From Neisseriaceae bacterium ESL0693 (GTDB lineage Bacteria; Pseudomonadota; Gammaproteobacteria; Burkholderiales; Neisseriaceae), in contig JAQTIE010000007.1 in NCBI GenBank assembly GCA_029433475.1, forward strand, positions 1-64,000: a stretch of 64,000 nt of DNA, written 5' to 3'. The position numbers were made by a program, and so were the translations under genes. Within the stretch, counting starts at the first letter, position 1. Each line of letters starts with the position of its first letter. Below the pieces are notes generated by a model. It did no database searches. It was given only the letters and a program-made list of their open reading frames with translations, and had not been told where the DNA came from. Of this stretch, positions 1 through 7,838 are shown in pieces.

Positions 1-1974
1 GGCGCCAGTGGTAGCGCTGATTACAGCCACAGCAAGATCAACGCCGACTATGCCGCGGTCACCGAACAAAGCGGCCTGTTTGCCGGTGATGGCGGCTATC
101 AGGTTAATGTCAGTGGCCATACCCAGCTCACCGGAGCCCTCATCACTTCGACCGACAAAGCCGAACAGACAGGCAAGAATCAATTCACTACCGGCACCAT
201 CGGCTTTACCGACCTACACAACCACAGCAACTACAAAGGCGAAGGCATCGGCATTGGCCTCAGCGGTGATATCAATGGCGGCGCCAACGGCCAGACCGTG
301 GATAAAAACGGCAACGCCACCAACAGCCTCATGGCCGGCATAGGTTATGGCAGTGATAAAGGCAATGATGCCAGCACCACCCACAGCGGCATCAATACCA
401 GCAACATCAGCATTACCAACCCCGACAAACAACAGCAGGACATTAATCAAGTCCATACTGACGTCAGCACCGACAACTACGCTGAACATGCTGGTTATCT
501 CAGCAACAACTTTGACAAAGACCGAGTACAAAGTGAGCTGGATACCCAGATAGACGTCAGCAAAGAATTCAGCCAGAACACCCAGAAAGCACAGGCTGAA
601 ATCAACCAGAAGAAAGACCAGCTCAAAGACAAGATCAAACACGAAACCGACCCGGCCAAACTGAATGAATACCAGCAGCAACTGGACAACTGGAATACCG
701 CCAGCTGGCTGTTGGGCAGCATCAGCGCTGGTCTGTCAGCACCCACCAATAATGTAGCCGGTATTGCCGCCGCCACCGCCAGCCCCGCGGTTGCCCATGC
801 CATCGGTGACTATTTCCATGACCACGGCAGCGAAGACAGCGCCGCCCACCTCCTGGCACATGCTGCTTTGGGTGCGGCGGTGGCCGCTGCCGGTGGCAAT
901 AATGCCCTGGTGGGCGCTGCCTCAGCCGCCGGCAGTGAAGCCGCCGCCCCAGCGCTAGCCCACTGGCTTTATGGCAAAGACGCTGCCGACCTTACCACCG
1001 AAGAGAAACAGACCATCTCAAGCATTGTCGGATTGGCCAGTGCGGCAATAGGTGCGGCCACCGGTAACAGCGCCGATATCGCCAGCGGTGCCCAGATTGG
1101 CCAAAATGCAGTTGATAACAACTATCTGAGCGAACATCAGCAGAAACAACGCGATAAAGAGCTGATAGAGTGTCAGGGGAAACTGTGTAAAATCAAGGTT
1201 AACGGCAAATGGCTGGCGATCAGCGGCGCCCAGCAGGCCAGCCTGACTGCCGGCATTGTGGCCGGTGTACCGGTAGAAATCGGCCAAAGCATGGAGGACT
1301 TACTCCATATGGTGACCAGTCCGATTGAAACCTACAATGCCATCAAATCACTGATCAACAGCGATGACATTTTTGGCAATGTGTCAGACGCCTTAAAGCA
1401 GGAATACAGTAAGCGCATAGATAACCTGATCAACCAGTATGAGCAAGCCGGCGCCAGTGGCTCATTTCAGGCCGGTGTTGAGATCGGGCGGTTGTTAACC
1501 GATGCAGGTACTCTTGTTGCTGGTGGTATTGGTGTGGGTAAAGGGGTGGCTAAGGTTACTGAAAAGGTGGTGAGTAAGATTAGCAAACAAGGAGTAGGAT
1601 ATAGTGAAGCACTTATAAATAATGGAATAAAATTAGAAATAGATCCAAATAAATTTAATTATTTATATGGAAATGTATCTAGTGGAATACATAATATAGA
1701 TAGATCAACTCAATTAGCACAAACAATGAGAAAATTAGGTATAGAGCAAAATGACTCAGGTACACAAATATTAATAGATCATTTCAATACTGTTGTAAAT
1801 ACAAAAAATAATATTGTAAATACATATAGCAAAGGATCTCAAAATTTTGAAGTTCGAGAATCTTTATTATTTGGTCCATCTGGTAAAGCGGTAAAGTTAG
1901 AAACCTCATTTGAAGTAATGCCTAATGGTTCCAGAAGATTTATTACAACAATACCGAAAGAAGGGAAAAAATAA
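1..1974 (+). CDS. cdiA: CdiA-type contact-dependent inhibition exoprotein, 3' part with toxin tip
   Basis: The frame is open from base 1, so the gene enters from the left and only its last 657 codons are seen. The first part (codons about 1-200) has the Gly/Ser/Thr/Asn-rich texture of the FHA-2 part of two-partner-secreted hemagglutinins. An Ala-rich pre-toxin region follows, and a VDNN motif at 1111-1122 stands where CdiA proteins carry VENN, the junction before the variable C-terminal toxin. Codons about 375-530 are still moderately GC-rich, perhaps an entry domain. From about base 1600 the DNA turns strongly AT-rich and stays so to the stop, so the toxin tip (about 120 residues, ending in a TSFEVMPNGSRRF-like tail) looks like a swapped cassette. 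I do not recognise its catalytic family. It is followed with no gap by a probable immunity gene. Family call secure; toxin activity unknown. Confidence 0.88.
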   Translation, partial: GASGSADYSHSKINADYAAVTEQSGLFAGDGGYQVNVSGHTQLTGALITSTDKAEQTGKNQFTTGTIGFTDLHNHSNYKGEGIGIGLSGDINGGANGQTVDKNGNATNSLMAGIGYGSDKGNDASTTHSGINTSNISITNPDKQQQDINQVHTDVSTDNYAEHAGYLSNNFDKDRVQSELDTQIDVSKEFSQNTQKAQAEINQKKDQLKDKIKHETDPAKLNEYQQQLDNWNTASWLLGSISAGLSAPTNNVAGIAAATASPAVAHAIGDYFHDHGSEDSAAHLLAHAALGAAVAAAGGNNALVGAASAAGSEAAAPALAHWLYGKDAADLTTEEKQTISSIVGLASAAIGAATGNSADIASGAQIGQNAVDNNYLSEHQQKQRDKELIECQGKLCKIKVNGKWLAISGAQQASLTAGIVAGVPVEIGQSMEDLLHMVTSPIETYNAIKSLINSDDIFGNVSDALKQEYSKRIDNLINQYEQAGASGSFQAGVEIGRLLTDAGTLVAGGIGVGKGVAKVTEKVVSKISKQGVGYSEALINNGIKLEIDPNKFNYLYGNVSSGIHNIDRSTQLAQTMRKLGIEQNDSGTQILIDHFNTVVNTKNNIVNTYSKGSQNFEVRESLLFGPSGKAVKLETSFEVMPNGSRRFITTIPKEGKK

Positions 1975-2325
1975 ATGTTTATTGAATTATTTCCTAATGA
2001 AATTGATTTACTGAGTTTTTTTGAAAGTGAACCAATATTTTACAACCCCGAAGATTTACATTATGCATATAAATTTTCCGACAATAATGATATGGCCTTA
2101 GTATTTTCTTTTAGTGCAACAGGTGGTTGGATTCAAGTGAACATTGAATTCAATAGTAGAGAAATTACTCATTATTTAATAGAGAATATAAAAGAATTTT
2201 TTATAAAAAAAGATATTAATGGGGAGTATTTAAGCTCAATAGTTGAGAATAATGACACCAAGACAATGATAGAAATAAGAGTTATTCCTATAATTTCTGT
2301 TAAATGTATAACTCTTATTAAATAG
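1975..2325 (+). CDS. probable cognate CdiI immunity protein
   Basis: A small acidic protein of 116 residues whose ATG directly follows the cdiA stop codon (TAA then ATG), so translation is probably coupled. Position and AT-rich composition match the toxin tip upstream, as expected of a toxin/immunity cassette moved as one unit. No signal peptide or membrane segment is evident, fitting a cytosolic inhibitor. I do not recognise a named immunity family. Function is inferred only from position. Confidence 0.7.
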   Translation: MFIELFPNEIDLLSFFESEPIFYNPEDLHYAYKFSDNNDMALVFSFSATGGWIQVNIEFNSREITHYLIENIKEFFIKKDINGEYLSSIVENNDTKTMIEIRVIPIISVKCITLIK

Positions 2326-2366
2326 TCATCCATAACACATGCACGATATATAGGAGTACATTAATA

Positions 2367-2750
2367 ATGGATATTATGATCAATCATCCTATAAAAATTT
2401 TTATGGAAACAATAGAAATAGATGATCACTTACCATCATTGAAATTTAATATCAAATTTTTTATTGATAAATATGGTTTTAATGCTTCTCTTGAAGGTAA
2501 TTTTTGGATTGAATGTATTGTTTTTGATTCCTTTATTAAAAATTTACAATCATCTAAATTAGCCATACTGCATGACCTTGATCAGAACATGAAACTAGAA
2601 ATAAACACAGCACAACAAAAAATGTATTGGTTTTGTGTGAAAGATGACTTAAATGGCAATTTAGTTAGATTTGAGAGCACAGAGCAAATTAGTTTGGATG
2701 AGCAGAAAGAAGTATTAAATCAATTTCAAGCGTATCCACAATGGTGGTAA
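2367..2750 (+). CDS. orphan immunity-like protein
   Basis: A 127-residue acidic, Phe/Trp-rich protein ending in a YPQWW tail, with a good Shine-Dalgarno (aggag, 10-11 bases before ATG). It lies 41 bases after the first immunity gene and is equally AT-rich. A displaced toxin tail begins in the same frame directly after its stop. Its place in a run of small cytosolic-looking genes behind cdiA suggests an immunity gene retained after its toxin was replaced. No catalytic motif or known family is recognised. Confidence 0.5.
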   Translation: MDIMINHPIKIFMETIEIDDHLPSLKFNIKFFIDKYGFNASLEGNFWIECIVFDSFIKNLQSSKLAILHDLDQNMKLEINTAQQKMYWFCVKDDLNGNLVRFESTEQISLDEQKEVLNQFQAYPQWW

Positions 2751-2870
2751 ATTAATCTAATATTAGAAACCTCATTTAAATTTAATGGAAATAAACCAAC
2801 TAATACAATAACTATTTTGACAGATAAACACGGAAATCTAAAAACGGCTATACCAGGTAGATTAAAATGA
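2751..2870 (+). pseudogene. displaced CdiA toxin C-terminal tail (remnant)
   Basis: The frame between two small genes is open for 39 codons without a start and reads as the end of a polymorphic toxin: it contains LETSF, TNTITILTDKHGNL and TAIPGRLK. The last toxin residues of the complete cdiA also contain LETSF, and the DNA is identical over 15 bases (1897-1911 and 2763-2777). The stop overlaps the next start as ATGA, exactly the coupling expected between a cdiA tail and its immunity gene. I read it as the tail of a toxin displaced when the present tip was acquired. Confidence 0.6.
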
Positions 2871-3196
2871 TAAATAAATCTAATGATACATTTAATAATA
2901 AAAAATTAAAATTCTTGGAATTAGAAAAAGAAAAAATTTATCCTTTTTTGAAAAAAGAGTTTTATACAGTCAATTCTATGTATTTACTAGGAGTGGGAAT
3001 AGACCAAGAGTCAGATATTTATACCTATCTTGTTAATAAAAAATATGTAATTGAATTTGATCTATCAAGAATTGATGGAAAAATAGTTAAAAATGAAATT
3101 ATTTCACTTGAAGATTATGAGAAAAGTATACAAGGCAAAGGAGTAGCTAAGAAAAGGTCTCGCGATTATTTAAAGTCTATTTTAAATAATCAATAG
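2867..3196 (+). CDS. probable immunity protein of the displaced toxin
   Basis: A 109-residue charged protein, Lys/Glu-rich at the N terminus, with no signal or membrane segment. The ATG overlaps the stop of the toxin-tail remnant (ATGA at 2867-2870), so it once was the coupled immunity gene of that toxin. The very AT-rich base composition matches the other genes of the array. The protein family is not recognised; the call rests on arrangement. Confidence 0.6.
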   Translation: MINKSNDTFNNKKLKFLELEKEKIYPFLKKEFYTVNSMYLLGVGIDQESDIYTYLVNKKYVIEFDLSRIDGKIVKNEIISLEDYEKSIQGKGVAKKRSRDYLKSILNNQ

Positions 3197-3233
3197 TAAA
3201 CAAGGTAAATATTTAAATTTATGAATAAGATAA

Positions 3234-3261
3234 GAAGTAATGGTTTTGAAGTAATGGTTTT
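3234..3261 (+). repeat. 14-bp perfect tandem duplication
   Basis: GAAGTAATGGTTTT occurs twice back to back (3234-3247 and 3248-3261) just before the next small gene. In one frame the bases after it read GFIVGANAVGSK and stop in a TAATG overlap with the start at 3294. This may be the last trace of another toxin tail, disrupted by an in-frame TGA at 3247. Confidence 0.7.
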
Positions 3262-3293
3262 ATTGTTGGTGCTAATGCCGTTGGAAGTAAGTA

Positions 3294-3584
3294 ATGAAAA
3301 AAATAAAATTAATGGCTGATTATGAATGTTATCCATTATGGCTTGATTTTGATGATGAAATAGGAAATATTAATCCTAATACTTTACCAATAAGTGATTC
3401 ATTGAAGAATGAATTAAAGAACTGGACAGATGATTATGATAAAACATTAAACTTAGATGACCCATTGCACTCAGGCTTTAAAACAACTAATGATGAAATA
3501 ACTTTTAAAGAAAGAGGAAAAATTTTACAAAAAAAATTGCAAACTGAATTGAGTAATAGTTATGAAGTGATCTATCAGCCATAA
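3294..3584 (+). CDS. orphan immunity-type protein
   Basis: A 96-residue acidic protein beginning MKKIKLMADYECYPLW, with NPNTLPIS and LKNELKNWTDDYDKTLN segments. From memory this belongs to a widespread, unnamed family of small proteins found next to polymorphic toxins (Cdi, Rhs and Maf loci) and considered immunity proteins; I cannot confirm this by search. The start overlaps a preceding stop (TAATG). No toxin with which it would pair is left in the window. Confidence 0.6.
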   Translation: MKKIKLMADYECYPLWLDFDDEIGNINPNTLPISDSLKNELKNWTDDYDKTLNLDDPLHSGFKTTNDEITFKERGKILQKKLQTELSNSYEVIYQP

Positions 3585-3668
3585 ACTTAACTCATTAGCT
3601 CTATATGGTAAAAATAGTGTTCATATTGTACTATCAAGGCCTTAACTATTTAATTTAATGGATATATT

Positions 3669-3965
3669 ATGAATGATATGATTTTATTGAGATTATCAAT
3701 ACAGTCTGCACTAATTGGTGAGATTACACCAAATATTAGAAGAGTAATTGTTAATATTATTGAGAAAAAAATAAAATTATTTTTCTTTATAGATGGTGAA
3801 GTAACAGAAGATATGGAAGAAGAAATATCTTGCATTGAAACTGAGGTTATAGCAGATTTTGAACAAGGCTATACCATTGAAACAACAATAAAAAGGGTAG
3901 ATTTTCCTATAGAAATCAATATATCCCAAGGATATTGTGTTTATGGCAAAAAAGAATATTTTTAA
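3669..3965 (+). CDS. orphan immunity-type protein (colicin-immunity-like)
   Basis: A 98-residue protein starting MNDMILLRLSIQSALIGEITPNIRR, a pattern I recall from a common family of small proteins in toxin-immunity clusters, with a later EVIADFEQGY segment typical of the same family. It is the last AT-rich gene of the array, 84 bases after its neighbour, preceded by a modest ribosome site. Immunity against an absent toxin is the likely role; the family assignment is from memory and unverified. Confidence 0.6.
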   Translation: MNDMILLRLSIQSALIGEITPNIRRVIVNIIEKKIKLFFFIDGEVTEDMEEEISCIETEVIADFEQGYTIETTIKRVDFPIEINISQGYCVYGKKEYF

Positions 3966-4430
3966 TATGATAATCAGTACATCACAGTTTTAAATTGTCT
4001 GGCCTCAGCTATTGACATCAACATAAAAATGCGGCAATATTATCCCACTACGTTCAATAGCGTGGGCAGTTTTGAAAGACTGATATACAACGGCAGACAA
4101 GCCGCCTTAATTCCTTTTTAGGCGGCTATTTTATGTCTGTTTCCCATACCATTAATACATCTTTCTATGGTGGACAATGGCAGGGAGGCCTTATGCCTAC
4201 TGGTTCGTTGTGCCAGTCTTTCAATCCTGCCATTTGTCTGCCCTCATCATTGTTTGAAAGCAATGTAAGGGTATTTTAAGACCACAACGAAAGAAGTGTA
4301 TTATGGCTCTAATTTGTCAGGTGTTTTCATGTCTTATCATGGTGCATTCTTTGCGCTTATTCTCTACTTCGTTTCAGACTACTGTATTGAATGATTATTG
4401 TATGGCTTATGCTACCTTTGGAGGTGCTGC
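3966..4430. other. intergenic region with hairpins and a possible small RNA
   Basis: Some 465 bases without a convincing gene. It holds a TTGACA box at 4012-4017 with a TATTAT at 4038-4043 (spacing 20, long), a hairpin at 4100-4127, and a near-perfect inverted repeat around ACAATGGCAGG (about 4173-4184) and CCTGCCATTTGT (about 4227-4238). The rest shows nothing I recognise. Confidence 0.4.
4100..4132 (+). terminator. hairpin, possible terminator
   Basis: AGCCGCCT (4100-4107) pairs with AGGCGGCT (4120-4127) across a 12-base T-rich loop, followed by ATTTTAT. The U-tract is short, so it could be a terminator or the 3' end of a small RNA begun near 4050. Confidence 0.45.
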
Positions 4431-4685
4431 ATGAAGACCTACACTGTTGACTACAATCTACTGGCCTCCTCGGCTGATACCTTACTGGTTTTTGATTATT
4501 TCAGCCAGCATGTGGAAATTATCGCCGAAGTGATAGAAGCATTAACCAAGCCGGAAGATTTATTAGTTAAACGTCTGGCCGATATGCTGATACAAATGGC
4601 TACTCATGTGCAAAATTGCGAAAGTGGTCGATTGGCGGCTAATTTGTGTACGGTGTTTGATGGTGGTGAAGAAATCAAGCAATAA
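4431..4685 (+). CDS. small protein of unknown function
   Basis: Eighty-four residues starting MKTYTVDYN. I chose the ATG at 4431 rather than the in-frame ATG at 4398 because GGAGG (4420-4424) sits seven bases upstream. The middle is predicted helical (EIIAEVIEALTKPEDLLVKRLADML), with two cysteines near the end. No signal or membrane segment. Codon use is closer to the core genome than to the immunity genes before it, and a strong hairpin follows, so it looks expressed. I do not recognise the family; the name and role are open. Confidence 0.6.
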   Translation: MKTYTVDYNLLASSADTLLVFDYFSQHVEIIAEVIEALTKPEDLLVKRLADMLIQMATHVQNCESGRLAANLCTVFDGGEEIKQ

Positions 4686-4705
4686 AGATTAAATATCCAT
4701 CTTTC

Positions 4706-4743
4706 CCGCTTGTGATACTTAACCGTATCACAAGCGGATTTTG
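4706..4743 (+). terminator. strong intrinsic terminator
   Basis: A perfect 13-bp stem, CCGCTTGTGATAC (4706-4718) with GTATCACAAGCGG (4725-4737), six-base loop, followed by ATTTT. It lies 20 bases after the small gene and probably ends its transcript. Confidence 0.8.
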
Positions 4744-4889
4744 AATAAGCTTTTAATAGCAATGATTTAATCATACGTAATATGTAAATTATTGTATAAT
4801 ATGATACTTTTATCATAGCTATCGGTTGTTGTATGGTTAGGGTCAATAAATCTAAAGCTCGCTATTTTATATTTATATATGCAGCAAGC

Positions 4890-5165
4890 TTTACTATCCC
4901 CACCAAAGTACAACAAGCCACCCATGCCGTGCACACCATCGGCGAAAGTAAAAACAACCGCGTTAATGCCATGGCGGCCATGAATAGCGGCTACGACAGC
5001 TACAAAGCCGCCCAAAGCATCGGCAACCTCAATAACCCCAACCCACAGGCCAACAGCGCCAGTATCAAAGTCAGCCTCACCTATGGCCAGCAAAAAAGCA
5101 AACAGGAAAACCACAGCCAAAGCACCGTCGCCAGCGCCAGCCAGATAAACGCCGGCGGTGCCGCA
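4890..5165 (+). pseudogene. stranded CdiA/hemagglutinin fragment
   Basis: Within a frame open from 4833 to 5252, about 85 residues read as CdiA FHA-2 body: NRVNAMAAMNSGYDSYKAAQ, then SIKVSLTYGQQKSKQ and SQSTVASASQINAGG. The coding flanks on either side do not resemble CdiA. The fragment is GC-richer than its surroundings and has no upstream secretion domain. It is best read as a leftover of a second cdiA copy or of a recombination event, inserted between a terminator and hemL. A TATAAT at 4795-4800 lies upstream, but a functional product is unlikely. Confidence 0.7.
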
Positions 5166-5229
5166 ATAACAGATATGAGATGGCTGAAATCATTGATCTC
5201 AGGCTGTTATACAAGTCATATCACTACCA

Positions 5230-6516
5230 TTACCCGCGAGCCATTTCTGTGAATACCTCAGCCGCGATGCCTAAAGTATCGGCAATGTTTTCGGCTGTAT
5301 GGGCGCCTGACATAAAACTGGCTTCAAACGCAGAGGGTGCAAAAGAAACCCCGCGCGCCAGCATGCCATGGAAAAACTGTTTGAAGTGCTGGTTGTCTGT
5401 TTTCTGCATGTCATCAAAACACACAGGTAAAGCGGGAGTAAAGTAAAAACCAAACATGCCACCTATATAACGGCTACTGAATGGAATACCGGCTTCTTCA
5501 GCGATGGCATTGAGGCCTTGGCATAAATCATTACAACGGCGGTTTAATACATCATAAAAACCGCTGCGCTGAATAATTTCCAGGGTTTTCAGACCAGCGG
5601 CCACGGCGATCGGATTACCGGAAAGGGTACCGGCCTGATAGACGCCGCCAAGGGGTGAAATGCATTGCATAATGTCTTTGCGGCCGCCAAAGGCAGCCAT
5701 TGGCATACCACCACCAATGACTTTGCCTATGGTGGTTAAATCCGGCTGAATATTCTGCAACGATTGCGCGCCGCCCAAAGCGACCCGGAATCCGGTCATG
5801 ACTTCATCGTAAATCAGAATACTGCCGTATTGCTCGGTCAGTGAGCGCAGTGCCTGCACGAATTCAGCTGAGGCAGGCACCATGTTCATATTACCGGCGA
5901 CTGGCTCAACAATCACACCGGCAATGTCATTGCCTTGTTCTTTAAACAGTTTGTGTAGTGCTTCCACATCATTGTAAGGCAAAACAATGGTGTGCCGGCT
6001 AAAATCGGCCGGTACACCGGCAGAACTGGGGTTGCCGAAGGTCAGTAAGCCTGAGCCGGCTTTCACCAGCAAACTATCGGAATGACCATGATAGCAGCCT
6101 TCGAATTTAACAATATTATCGCGTCCGGTAAAACCGCGTGCCAGACGAATGGCGCTCATAGTAGCTTCTGTGCCGGAACTGACCAGGCGCAGTTGCTCGA
6201 TACTGGGCATGAGTTTAATGATTTCTTCGGCAATCCGGATTTCGCCTTCTGTAGGTGCGCCGAAAGAAAGGCCATCAAGTGCTGCCTCGCGAACAGCATC
6301 AATAACTTCCGGATGAGCATGGCCAACAATGACAGGCCCCCATGAGCCCACATAGTCAATGTATTGCCGGCCATCTTCGTCCCAAAGATAAGCACCTTTG
6401 GCTTTACGAATGAAGCACGGTGTGCCGCCCACGCTGCCAAATGCACGCACAGGCGAATTCACGCCACCCGGGATCACTTTTTTTGCTTGTTCAAATAATT
6501 GCTGGTTACGATCCAT
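5230..6516 (-). CDS. hemL: glutamate-1-semialdehyde 2,1-aminomutase
   Basis: Converts glutamate-1-semialdehyde to 5-aminolevulinate, the second step of C5-pathway tetrapyrrole synthesis, in the cytoplasm; hemA for the preceding step is at 39400-40662. The 428-residue length is normal. The class-III aminotransferase fold is evident: [10 protein letters not shown] near the start, SSGTEATM at about 113-120, YDEVMTGFR, and the PLP lysine in [13 protein letters not shown] (K265). The ATG follows AGGAACC. The 3' end abuts the CdiA fragment. Nothing odd in the protein. Confidence 0.97.
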   Translation of the reverse strand: MDRNQQLFEQAKKVIPGGVNSPVRAFGSVGGTPCFIRKAKGAYLWDEDGRQYIDYVGSWGPVIVGHAHPEVIDAVREAALDGLSFGAPTEGEIRIAEEIIKLMPSIEQLRLVSSGTEATMSAIRLARGFTGRDNIVKFEGCYHGHSDSLLVKAGSGLLTFGNPSSAGVPADFSRHTIVLPYNDVEALHKLFKEQGNDIAGVIVEPVAGNMNMVPASAEFVQALRSLTEQYGSILIYDEVMTGFRVALGGAQSLQNIQPDLTTIGKVIGGGMPMAAFGGRKDIMQCISPLGGVYQAGTLSGNPIAVAAGLKTLEIIQRSGFYDVLNRRCNDLCQGLNAIAEEAGIPFSSRYIGGMFGFYFTPALPVCFDDMQKTDNQHFKQFFHGMLARGVSFAPSAFEASFMSGAHTAENIADTLGIAAEVFTEMARG

Positions 6517-6644
6517 AATGGTTCCTTAGATATTGATGGGTGGCCGGTGGTGTGATGATGAGATCAGAATGACCGGCGGATATTAGAATAATATTATTTT
6601 ACATCGTGTGGCTGACATAAGCATCATGATCCTATCGACCCGGA

Positions 6645-7292
6645 TCAGGAGGCAGGCTTGTGTTTAATGATGCTGGTTAATGCGTGTGACCAGTAATACA
6701 TCATCAATGAACCACTTTCCTGTGTCAGAAAAGGCAATTTTGACATTAAGCTATTATAGCGTGTGGTGGGGGTAGGAGAAATCTGAATGTTGTTCATGCC
6801 CAAATCCCGTGCCATGATGGCCGCGCGTGCCAGATGAAAGGGGTCACTGACGATAATCAGACTGTCAATATCGTTATTGGCGGCGATGGCTTGTGCATTA
6901 ACCAGATTCTGCCAAGTGTCACGTGACTGGTTTTCATAGACGATATCATTTTTATCAACCCCTTTTTTAATGGCATAACGGCGCCCTACGGCGGCTTCAG
7001 TCATGTAACCGGTTTTGGGGGTGCCGCCGGTAAAGATCAGTTTATCGACCATGCCTTGCTGATACAGGATTAATGCATGGTTTATGCGTTCGCGAAATAC
7101 GGGAGAAGGGTGTTTATCCCAGGCGGCAGCGCCCAGTATCAGTGCAGCATCGGCGTGATGTAACGGTTTTGGCTGGCTGTAGCGGTATACCTGATAGACA
7201 CAGAAGCCATAGTTGATCAGCAGTAGACCGGCACTGATCAGAATGCCTTGCATGATATGCCGCCAGAAACCATGTCGCTTACGCTTTTTCAT
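6645..7292 (-). CDS. DUF218 (SanA/YdcF-like) envelope protein
   Basis: A 215-residue protein, start taken at the ATG at 7292 because the KKRKRH stretch before one membrane segment (about residues 15-33) makes a typical anchor; an in-frame ATG at 7304 is possible. The rest is a DUF218 domain: DAALILGAAAWDKHPSP, then FTGGTPKTGY, the ENQSRDTWQNL block and VSDPFHLARA. E. coli relatives SanA, YdcF and ElyC act in envelope integrity or peptidoglycan/ECA balance, but biochemistry is poorly defined. It overlaps the end of the ArsC-like gene by 14 bases, so the two are likely one operon. Confidence 0.8.
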   Translation of the reverse strand: MKKRKRHGFWRHIMQGILISAGLLLINYGFCVYQVYRYSQPKPLHHADAALILGAAAWDKHPSPVFRERINHALILYQQGMVDKLIFTGGTPKTGYMTEAAVGRRYAIKKGVDKNDIVYENQSRDTWQNLVNAQAIAANNDIDSLIIVSDPFHLARAAIMARDLGMNNIQISPTPTTRYNSLMSKLPFLTQESGSLMMYYWSHALTSIIKHKPAS

Positions 7293-7650
7293 AATCCCCA
7301 TCAATAAATGCCTGAATATTTTCGAGCGGGCGACCCATCACGGCTTTGCTGCCTGATTGTATAATCGGGCGTTGCATTAATAGGGGGTGCTTCAGTAACT
7401 GAGCCAATAATGTGGCTTCATCGGCCTCGTCAAGTTTTAATTCATGGTACAAATCATCATTAACGCGCATCATGTCACGCAATGAGGCCATATTAAGCTG
7501 GGTTTTCAGTTCAAGTAATGTCTGGCCTGATAAAGGCTGGGTGACATAAGGTATCACTTTCAGTGAAATAGACGGTTGGTTTTCAAGTAAATCTAAAGCC
7601 GCGCGTGATTTGGAGCAATTTGGGTTATGGTAAAGGATAACAGTTTCCAT
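7279..7650 (-). CDS. ArsC-family (YfgD-like) arsenate reductase homologue
   Basis: A 123-residue thioredoxin-fold protein. The ATG at 7650 is chosen because the family starts directly at METVILYHNP; a longer frame to 7812 has no homology-like content. HNPNCSKSR holds the catalytic Cys12, and MQRPII carries the conserved RP. These features define glutaredoxin-coupled ArsC proteins; with no ars operon nearby, the chromosomal YfgD subgroup, whose substrate is unclear, is more likely than a dedicated arsenic enzyme. Confidence 0.82.
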   Translation of the reverse strand: METVILYHNPNCSKSRAALDLLENQPSISLKVIPYVTQPLSGQTLLELKTQLNMASLRDMMRVNDDLYHELKLDEADEATLLAQLLKHPLLMQRPIIQSGSKAVMGRPLENIQAFIDGDYEKA

Positions 7651-7838
7651 GATGTTATTTTCAATAAATGCTATGATATTAGAAATCAGATGAATAGTTT
7701 GGCTGATGTTTTTCAAGCTGACAAGAGGAAAAACAATGCGTCTTTCTGCCTTCTGGGGTGGGTGCTGTATTCCATCAGCCAGATTCAGAAGACTGATGTA
7801 AACCCTTACCAACCAAGTATGAAATACAGATTAATAAA

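Noticed and set aside
214-681. Long open frame opposite cdiA (and 495-803 minus)
   Set aside because: Composition shadow of the Ala/Gly-rich cdiA frame; no ribosome site and a hydrophobic, repetitive translation.
3650-3835. Minus-strand frame over the 3669 gene
   Set aside because: Lies over an immunity-type gene with recognisable family pattern; no start signal.
4604-5120. Minus-strand frames across the terminator and CdiA fragment
   Set aside because: They cross a perfect terminator hairpin and are the complement of CdiA-like coding sequence.
5175-5202. TGAGAT...ATCTCA as hemL terminator
   Set aside because: Only six base pairs with a long loop and no U-run.
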